Part shown: in pieces, positions 7,635 to 11,961 of the stretch
Position numbering within the stretch: the stretch's first letter is position 1
Layout: the number at the start of each line of letters is the position of its first letter
Assembly (NCBI GenBank): GCA_002371135.1
Contig: DFGB01000083.1
Coordinates: forward strand, 4,387 to 16,347
Direction: 5' to 3'
DNA length: 11,961 bases
Origin: Verrucomicrobia bacterium UBA3761
Lineage (GTDB): Bacteria; Verrucomicrobiota; Kiritimatiellia; RFP12; UBA1067
The notes under the pieces: model-generated
Seen by the model: the letters and a program-made list of their open reading frames with translations, nothing else
Databases searched by the model: none
Told to the model about the DNA's origin: nothing
Made by a program: the position numbers and the translations under genes

Positions 7635-7669
7635 AGGAAGTAGGAAGTAGAAAGTAGAAAGTAGGAGGG
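7635..7669. repeat. 7-bp tandem repeat AGGAAGT/AGAAAGT
   Basis: aggaagt x2, agaaagt x2 and aggaggg follow each other in strict 7-bp register, ending inside the GGAGGGCCGCA sequence at 7664-7674. The array lies 9-44 bp upstream of the NSS symporter ATG, so it would form most of the 5' leader. Confidence 0.85.
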
Positions 7670-7674
7670 CCGCA
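7664..7674 (+). repeat. Partial third copy of the GGAGGGCCGCA element
   Basis: This is an exact 11-bp match to the left halves of the hairpin elements at 3891 and 4006. The right half is not at the normal 6-bp distance; a related gcgaccgca lies about 21 bp further on. As at 3891-3940, AGGAAGC-type 7-bp repeats adjoin it. Confidence 0.6.
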
Positions 7675-7689
7675 CACGGGAGGGGCGCG

Positions 7690-7810
7690 CTTGTCGCGAC
7701 CGCAAGGAAAGCAGGAAGCAGGAAGCGGGAAGAGGCGGGAGGGGATCTAGCTATTCTAGACCATCTAGGACTTCCAGGTATCTTCCCGCATCCCTGATGG
7801 TCGCGACAAG
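7690..7810. repeat. 12-bp inverted repeat CTTGTCGCGACC in the porin-symporter spacer
   Basis: cttgtcgcgacc at 7690-7701 and its exact complement at 7799-7810 enclose 97 bp. A second inverted pair, gaccatc (7759-7765) and gatggtc (7795-7801), sits inside. RNA read from the porin gene into the symporter gene could fold here, giving partial termination or mRNA end protection. No U-tract is present, so a classical terminator is unlikely. Confidence 0.55.
7705..7732. repeat. 7-bp tandem repeat AGGAAGC, second array of the spacer
   Basis: aggaaagc, aggaagc x2 and gggaag lie in near 7-bp register, inside the loop of the 12-bp inverted repeat. The unit is the same as at 3920-3926. Confidence 0.75.
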
Positions 7811-7846
7811 CCCGGGCCATCCCGCCACTTACTTGCTTCCTATACC

Positions 7847-9550
7847 TTAGAAGTCGTAGAACGCGGCGAAGTGGAAGCGGTCGGCCGAGGAGGTGCCGCT
7901 CTCGTAGTCTTCGCTCTGGTTCTTGACGCCGCCGTTGTAGCGGGTGTTCAAGCGGGCGTATTCAAAGGCGAGCTTGAAGTTCGGCGTGATGCGGTAGAAG
8001 ACGTCGAAGTATGCGCGCTCGTTGAACGCGACGCCCTCGGTCCTGCGCGCATCGCTGTCGGACGGATCGTCGAAACCGTAGCCGATTGCGAAGCTCCAGG
8101 TTTCGTTGAGTTCCCAGTTGAGATCGACGAAGCCGCCGACTGTGGAGACGGTGCCCCAGTGTCCGTTGTTCTTGTGATAGGCGCCCTGGTAGCAACCTGC
8201 CTGAATGCCGTCAAGGTTCTCGCCGGCGAAAATCTGGCCCATGAGCGTGAAGTCGCCAAAGGGAACGGAACCTGCGAACATGACCATCTTGGAATCGTAT
8301 TCCTCGTCGTGGTCGTTGCCGTTGTGGGCTTTCTCGCGGCCATACATGCCTGCGGCGCCAAGCATCCAGCGCTTGCCGGACCCCTTCTCGGCCCACGGCA
8401 CGTCGCGGCTGTACATCACAGTGCCTTCCATCAGGCCCCAGGCGGAAGCGGAGTTGTCCTGATTGCCGTCGCCATCGCGGTCGCCGCCCATGCCTGGGCC
8501 GTTCTTGACAATGCCGGCGCGGATTTCGAGTTCGCTATCCTCGAAGTCGAATTTCTTGGTGACGCGGAACTGCGGGCTGCGGCGATACGGGTGGCCGGTC
8601 TGTTCCATCCACGCGCCGTCGATTTCGCTCGGGCTGACCATCTTCCAGAGGTGCCAGGTCTGGCCGAAGAGGATGTTCCAGCCGCTCTCGTGCTGCGCCT
8701 CGAAATAGAGGTGGCGCCAGTGGAACGCGTAATCGTTCGAGTGGTCGCCGGCGAGGTCGAACTCGGCGCGGCCGGTGAACTTCCAACCGTTGTACGCTTC
8801 AGGTGTATCGAACTGGAGACCGAGGATGGAGTCCTGCATCGAGAGCGAAGTCTGGTGACCGCGGCCGCGATGGCCTTTCGGGCGGACCATGTCGGTGTAG
8901 TAGTCGGACTCGGTGCCCTTCGTGTTGTGGACGCCCTCGAACACGAGATAGCCGTAAGGCGTGATCTGGAGGCCGGACTCGCTGAGCGGCTCGAAGATGC
9001 GGGCCGAGATGTCGGCGAGATAATACTGCTTGCCGGACTCGGTCGTGAAGATGCGGCCGGATTCGGATTTCTCTGTGGTCTCGTCGAACTTGAGGGCCGT
9101 GGCGTCGGCAATCTGGCGCTTCGTCTCCTCCTTGGCATCGGCGAGAGACTTTTCGCTGGCTTCACGGAAGGCGAGGAATTCGCGGCGGTTTGCAGCCTGC
9201 ACGGCTTCGAACTCCTTGCGGCTCGCCTCGCGGAAAGCCGTCATCTCGTCCTGCTGGCGCACAAGGGCCTCGTTCGTCTTGTTGGCGGTGTCGGCCAGCT
9301 TGCGGTTGAGGTCTTCGAGGGCCGCGATGCGTTCTGCCTGCGCAGTGTTCTGCGCTTCGAGTTCGGCAAGGCGGGAAGTCAGCGCCGCGACGTCCACCTG
9401 GGGCTTTGCGGCGGCTTCGGCCTCGACCTTCGCGAGGCGCTCGAGGAGCGCCTGGAACTCAGCCTGCGAAACCCCGGCCGCCGCTTCCTGTGCGAAAGCG
9501 CCGCCGGCCAATCCACCCGCGCACAACGCGGTAAAGAGTAGATTCTTCAT
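7847..9550 (-). CDS. Outer-membrane porin, DcaP-like, with N-terminal coiled coil
   Basis: Probably a beta-barrel porin admitting small solutes through the outer membrane. The 567 residues begin with a signal peptide (1-20, MKNLLFTALC...GAFA, cut before Gln21). An Ala/Glu-rich coiled coil spans ~27-155; from 102 it follows an 11-residue period (Glu102/Glu113/Glu124, Met103/Phe114/Phe125/Leu136/Ile147). The barrel from ~190 has alternating aromatic strands, with DSILGLQFDTP (240-250) and HWRHLYFEA...FGQTWHLW (277-302). These resemble the DcaP porin pattern of a TP-containing strand followed by a GQTW strand. The chain ends FHFAAFYDF, the terminal Phe being the usual BamA recognition signal. 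DRDGDGNQD (357-365) is a DxDxDGxxD calcium-type loop in the barrel part. A sigma70-type promoter lies 36-65 bp upstream. Substrate unknown; the two downstream Na+ symporters suggest amino acids (inference). An alternative is an OmpM-like tethering porin. Confidence 0.87.
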   Translation of the reverse strand: MKNLLFTALCAGGLAGGAFAQEAAAGVSQAEFQALLERLAKVEAEAAAKPQVDVAALTSRLAELEAQNTAQAERIAALEDLNRKLADTANKTNEALVRQQDEMTAFREASRKEFEAVQAANRREFLAFREASEKSLADAKEETKRQIADATALKFDETTEKSESGRIFTTESGKQYYLADISARIFEPLSESGLQITPYGYLVFEGVHNTKGTESDYYTDMVRPKGHRGRGHQTSLSMQDSILGLQFDTPEAYNGWKFTGRAEFDLAGDHSNDYAFHWRHLYFEAQHESGWNILFGQTWHLWKMVSPSEIDGAWMEQTGHPYRRSPQFRVTKKFDFEDSELEIRAGIVKNGPGMGGDRDGDGNQDNSASAWGLMEGTVMYSRDVPWAEKGSGKRWMLGAAGMYGREKAHNGNDHDEEYDSKMVMFAGSVPFGDFTLMGQIFAGENLDGIQAGCYQGAYHKNNGHWGTVSTVGGFVDLNWELNETWSFAIGYGFDDPSDSDARRTEGVAFNERAYFDVFYRITPNFKLAFEYARLNTRYNGGVKNQSEDYESGTSSADRFHFAAFYDF

Positions 9551-9585
9551 GGTTGTTAGAGTTTACCTTCCTTGAAAACGTTCAT

Positions 9586-9615
9586 AGTATACTATAAATC
9601 GCATTGGAATGTCAA
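9586..9615 (-). promoter_or_regulatory. sigma70-type promoter of the porin gene, with 12-bp palindrome over -10
   Basis: On the minus strand there is a perfect TTGACA (9615-9610), an 18-bp spacer and TATACT (9591-9586). The -10 box is embedded in the perfect palindrome atagtatactat (9584-9595), which could be an operator or simply give easy melting. The start would be near 9579, leaving a leader of about 30 nt without a well-placed Shine-Dalgarno sequence (GGAAGG is 15 nt from the ATG). A strong promoter fits an abundant porin. Confidence 0.75.
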
Positions 9616-10047
9616 GTCGAAGTCCTAAGTCCCGCGATTCATTATAATAATGTGCACCCAGTCGGAAAAGATGATCTTTCCCGATTAGACCCGTTCGTCA
9701 AACGCTATGCGCCATGGCATAATATTGGGCATGTGTACAATGTCAAGAAACCAAAAGACGAATACATCGCAGAAAAACGCCGCGTCTACGCGGAAGTAGG
9801 ATACACCCGCAAGTATGTCATCAAACTTCTGACGGGGAACATCCGCTACAAGGAGCGAAAAGCAGAGGCAAGACTTACTCTGAGCATATCGGCTCTGGAC
9901 CGTGCGTTCAAGGGACTGCCGAGAACCAAGCCGTTCGCCGTAAAAGACAACAGGCGCTCTGGGCGCATTGGGGATTGGCGACATTGGGTATTGGCAACAT
10001 TTCCACATTGGCAACATTCCCTCTTCCCTCTTCCCTCTTCCCTCTAA
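9604..10047 (+). pseudogene. Unassigned open frame, possible remnant of a transposase N-terminus
   Basis: A 147-codon frame lies between the divergent porin and metXW genes. Its middle (~25-115) has protein-like, Lys/Arg-rich composition with sensible codon use. It includes AEVGYTRKYVIKLL (64-77), which resembles the helix-turn-helix segment (GYxRKYAIxLL) at the front of some integrase-type transposases. Everything after that differs from such enzymes, no catalytic DDE domain follows, and the last ~30 codons are translated 7-bp repeats. The ATG at 9604 lies inside the porin promoter, so translation from there is doubtful; a GTG near 9652 follows a TATAAT at 9643-9648. It is most likely a decayed fragment; a small genuine basic protein is possible. 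The family link is from memory of the motif only. Confidence 0.3.
9967..10045. repeat. Two kinds of 7-bp repeats (ATTGGCA and CTCTTCC) upstream of metXW
   Basis: First come attgggg (9967), attggcg (9974), attgggt (9983), attggca (9990) and attggca (10007), spaced by 7 bp or with short interruptions (gaps 2, 0 and 10 bp). Then ctcttcc occurs three times in perfect register (10021-10041) with a fourth partial unit. The second array ends 6 bp before the extended -10 box of metXW and so occupies its -35 region. Confidence 0.8.
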
Positions 10048-10050
10048 ATA

Positions 10051-10059
10051 TGGTATAAT
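10051..10059 (+). promoter_or_regulatory. Extended -10 promoter of metXW, near-leaderless
   Basis: tggtataat is a perfect extended -10 (TGnTATAAT). No good -35 box exists; the CTCTTCC array fills that region. With normal spacing transcription begins at about 10066-10068, at most 3 nt before the ATG at 10069. No Shine-Dalgarno sequence could fit, so translation would be leaderless or nearly so. Confidence 0.65.
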
Positions 10060-10068
10060 AAGCGGTCT

Positions 10069-11856
10069 ATGGACGAAGGAGTAGGCACAATCGAACTCAA
10101 AAAGAGGAAGCTCGCGCTGCCGGATGGCGGCTGGCGGACTTCCTATGGCGGCGTGTTGAAAGAAATCGAGGTCGCATACGAAGAATGCGGCGCACCGATG
10201 AAAGACGACAACGTCATATTCATCTGCCACGCGCTGACGGGCGATGCGCACGTCGCAGGCATGCGGCCCGGCGAAACGAAGCCGAGCGGCTGGTGGGAAG
10301 GCATGGTGGGCCCCGGCCGCGGCATCGACACGACAAAGTGGCATGTAATCTGCGCAAACGTCCTGGGCGGTTGCAGCGGCACGACGGGCCCCTCCTCCAT
10401 CAACCCCGATACCGGCAAGCCCTACGGCTCTTCGTTCCCGCAATACGCGTTCTCCGACGCGGTCGACATCTACCGCATGCTGCTCAGAGAGCTCGGCGTC
10501 AAAAAGCTCGCCGCGCTCATAGGCGGCTCCTACGGCGGCCTGCAAGTGATGGACTGGATTACGCGCTGCCCCGACGAGATGGAGCGCGCGGCGCTCATCG
10601 CAACCTCCGCCTCGCTGAACACGCAGGCGCTCGCTTTCGACGTCGTAGGCCGCGCCGGCATCACCGAAGACCCTCAATGGAACGGCGGCGACTACTACCT
10701 GACAGGCGACGGCCACGGCCCTAAAAACGGACTCATGACCGCCCGCCAGCTCGCGCACATCACGTACCTCTCGCGCGAGCTGCTGGAGGAGAAATTCCAC
10801 CGCAAATTGCAGCAGAATTTCGTCGACGCCCCGCCGGAAGAGCGCGCCAGACGCGATGCCGAGTTCAAAACGTATTTTCAAATCGAGTCCTACCTCAACT
10901 ACCAAGGCGAGAAATTCCTCAAACGCTTCGACGCCAACAGCTACCTGCACATCACGCGCTCGATGGATCTCTTCGACGCGGGCGAACGCTACGGCGGGCT
11001 GGACTCGGCATGCGCACGCGTCAAGGCCAAGTGCCTCGTCGTCTCCTACGAGCGCGACATCCTCTTCGCCGAATGGCAGTCGAAGGACATTGCCGAATCT
11101 CTACTCAAGAACGGCAAGCGAGTCACATACTGCCACCTCGAAGCGGGAACCGGCCACGATTCGTTCCTGACCGAAATCAGCGACCTCACCGGTCTCATTT
11201 CCGGATTCCTCAACGACCGCCAGCCGCGCGTTATGAAGTGGCAGAAGCGCCTCTACCGCAAAATCACATCCATGGTGCCGCGCAACGCCCGTGTAGTCGA
11301 CATCGGCTGCGGCGACGGCACGCTTCTCAACGTCCTCAGAGCCGAGAAGAACGTCCAGGGCGACGGCGTGGATATCGATATCGACCGCTTCAAGGAGGCG
11401 GTCGCCGACGGCCACGACTGCTTCTGGGAAGACGCGGACGAAGGAATTTCCATCGTCCCCGACCGCCATTACGACGTGGCGATCTGCTCCGACACGCTGC
11501 AGGAGGTGAAGAACCCGCGCGGCCTCCTCCACGAGGCGCTGCGCATCGCCGACGAGGCGATCGTCACCTTCCCGAACTTCGCCGCGTATCGCATCCGCCT
11601 GACGCTCGCGCTCACGGGCCGCCTGCCGGTCTCGAAGTCCCTCCCCTTCAAATGGTACGACACGCCCAACATCCACTGCGTCACGCTCAAGGACTTCCGC
11701 GCACTTTGCGCTGCGGAAGGCGTCGACATAGTGGAAGTCAAGGCGGAAAGCCGCCATCTCGTCGGCAAAATCCTCCTCGCCCTCGGCCTCAAAAACCTCG
11801 GCGCCTCGAAGATCATCGCAAGAATAAGAAAAAAAGAGTTGGCAGTTGGCAGTTAA
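10069..11856 (+). CDS. metXW: Fusion of homoserine O-acetyltransferase (MetX) and MetW methyltransferase-like protein
   Basis: The cytoplasmic MetX half acylates homoserine using acetyl-CoA (or succinyl-CoA), the first committed step to methionine. In the 595 residues, MetX covers ~1-385. It has HALTGD (54-59), NVLGGCSGTTGPSSINPDTG (97-116), the nucleophile elbow GGSYGG with Ser154, and the expected triad partners Asp330 (YERDILF) and His363 (GHDSFL). MetW covers ~389-565. It has the S-adenosylmethionine-type motif DIGCGDG (411-417), then SDTLQEV (474-480), TFPNFAAYRIRL (500-511) and FKWYDTPNIH (527-536), all typical of MetW. In Proteobacteria metX and metW are adjacent separate genes; here one continuous frame with a short linker (~381-392) joins them. 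ATG 10069 is the first start after the promoter. The last five codons and the stop come from 7-bp repeats. The acyl donor cannot be read with certainty. Confidence 0.93.
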   Translation: MDEGVGTIELKKRKLALPDGGWRTSYGGVLKEIEVAYEECGAPMKDDNVIFICHALTGDAHVAGMRPGETKPSGWWEGMVGPGRGIDTTKWHVICANVLGGCSGTTGPSSINPDTGKPYGSSFPQYAFSDAVDIYRMLLRELGVKKLAALIGGSYGGLQVMDWITRCPDEMERAALIATSASLNTQALAFDVVGRAGITEDPQWNGGDYYLTGDGHGPKNGLMTARQLAHITYLSRELLEEKFHRKLQQNFVDAPPEERARRDAEFKTYFQIESYLNYQGEKFLKRFDANSYLHITRSMDLFDAGERYGGLDSACARVKAKCLVVSYERDILFAEWQSKDIAESLLKNGKRVTYCHLEAGTGHDSFLTEISDLTGLISGFLNDRQPRVMKWQKRLYRKITSMVPRNARVVDIGCGDGTLLNVLRAEKNVQGDGVDIDIDRFKEAVADGHDCFWEDADEGISIVPDRHYDVAICSDTLQEVKNPRGLLHEALRIADEAIVTFPNFAAYRIRLTLALTGRLPVSKSLPFKWYDTPNIHCVTLKDFRALCAAEGVDIVEVKAESRHLVGKILLALGLKNLGASKIIARIRKKELAVGS

Positions 11857-11857
11857 C
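11837..11857 (+). repeat. 7-bp repeats AGTTGGC forming the 3' end of metXW
   Basis: agttggc x2 and agttaac are in perfect 7-bp register. They encode the final residues LAVGS, and the TAA in the third, diverged unit is the metXW stop codon. They are inverted with respect to the array at 11923-11961, so the transcript 3' end can fold into a long hairpin. Confidence 0.85.
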
Positions 11858-11922
11858 AGGAACCTAACGCCACGAACATGGAAGAGCATTTTGATGGAAC
11901 CATCTTGTCGCTCAGGGAGAGA

Positions 11923-11961
11923 CAACTGCCAACTACCAACTGCCAACTAGCAACTGCCAAC
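11923..11961 (+). repeat. 7-bp tandem repeats CAACTGC, continuing past the window
   Basis: caactgc, caactac, caactgc, caactag, caactgc and caac lie in strict 7-bp register up to the window end. The array is complementary to the repeat at 11837-11857; for example 11931-11947 pairs with 11838-11854 with one mismatch. With the ~70 bp between (11858-11922, no gene seen) it could make a large stem-loop after metXW. Confidence 0.85.

Noticed and set aside
7626..7820. Upstream in-frame extension of the NSS symporter to an ATG at 7820
   Set aside because: The extra 65 residues are translated repeats (for example FYFLLPAF). The family begins just before helix 1, at the ATG at 7625.
7871..9541. A 556-codon plus-strand open frame opposite the porin gene
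   Set aside because: It mirrors the porin codons in a GC-rich gene and gives a Val/Ala/Glu/Gly-rich protein with no motifs. The minus-strand frame has a signal peptide, barrel strands, terminal Phe and a promoter.
9685..10950. A 421-codon minus-strand open frame opposite metXW and its upstream spacer
   Set aside because: It runs through both the repeats and the certain MetX coding sequence and has no family resemblance.
11923..11961. CRISPR array at the right edge
   Set aside because: The 7-bp units follow each other without spacers; CRISPR repeats are 20-40 bp separated by unique spacers.
1..11961. tRNA, rRNA or riboswitch, including a SAM or methionine riboswitch before metXW
   Set aside because: I saw no cloverleaf or rRNA segments. 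The predicted metXW leader is too short to hold a riboswitch.

Overview
The window reads as a GC-rich, Gram-negative-type bacterial chromosome. It has an outer-membrane porin, Na+-coupled inner-membrane symporters, and intergenic spaces packed with short tandem and palindromic repeats. Only one of six genes (nusA) has a clear Shine-Dalgarno sequence. This combination suggests the PVC group (Verrucomicrobiota, Kiritimatiellota or Lentisphaerota), but that placement is an inference and no marker here proves it.

Layout from left to right. (1) 1-3754, minus strand: the transcription/translation pair nusA -> infB. infB runs off the left edge, so its last ~100 codons are missing. A good sigma70-type promoter and an AAGGAG ribosome site precede nusA; the usual upstream neighbour rimP is absent. 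(2) 3755-4409: 655 bp without a credible gene, holding a small GC-rich hairpin element in two inverted copies, a run of 7-bp repeats and a ~210-bp element bounded by 27-bp inverted repeats. (3) 4410-9550, minus strand: three uptake genes, namely a DcaP-like outer-membrane porin with a long N-terminal coiled coil, an NSS-family Na+-dependent amino-acid symporter, and a PutP-type Na+/proline symporter. The two spacers between them are full of repeats. (4) 9551-10068: the porin promoter, a decayed-looking open frame with a weak transposase-like helix motif, and more 7-bp repeats. (5) 10069-11856, plus strand: a single-chain fusion of homoserine O-acetyltransferase (MetX) and the MetW methyltransferase-like protein. 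It is read from an extended -10 promoter so close to the ATG that the mRNA should be almost leaderless. (6) The right edge: inverted arrays of 7-bp repeats, the first of which supplies the stop codon of metXW.

How the genes fit together: nusA/infB is core information processing. The porin plus two Na+ symporters make a plausible outer-to-inner-membrane route for amino acids. metXW commits homoserine to methionine synthesis. The most unusual aspects are the recurrence of 7-bp tandem repeats, with a different sequence at each site, in every long spacer; the composite repeat units; the metXW fusion with its near-leaderless promoter; and an Asn-to-Thr change in the G4 motif of IF2.
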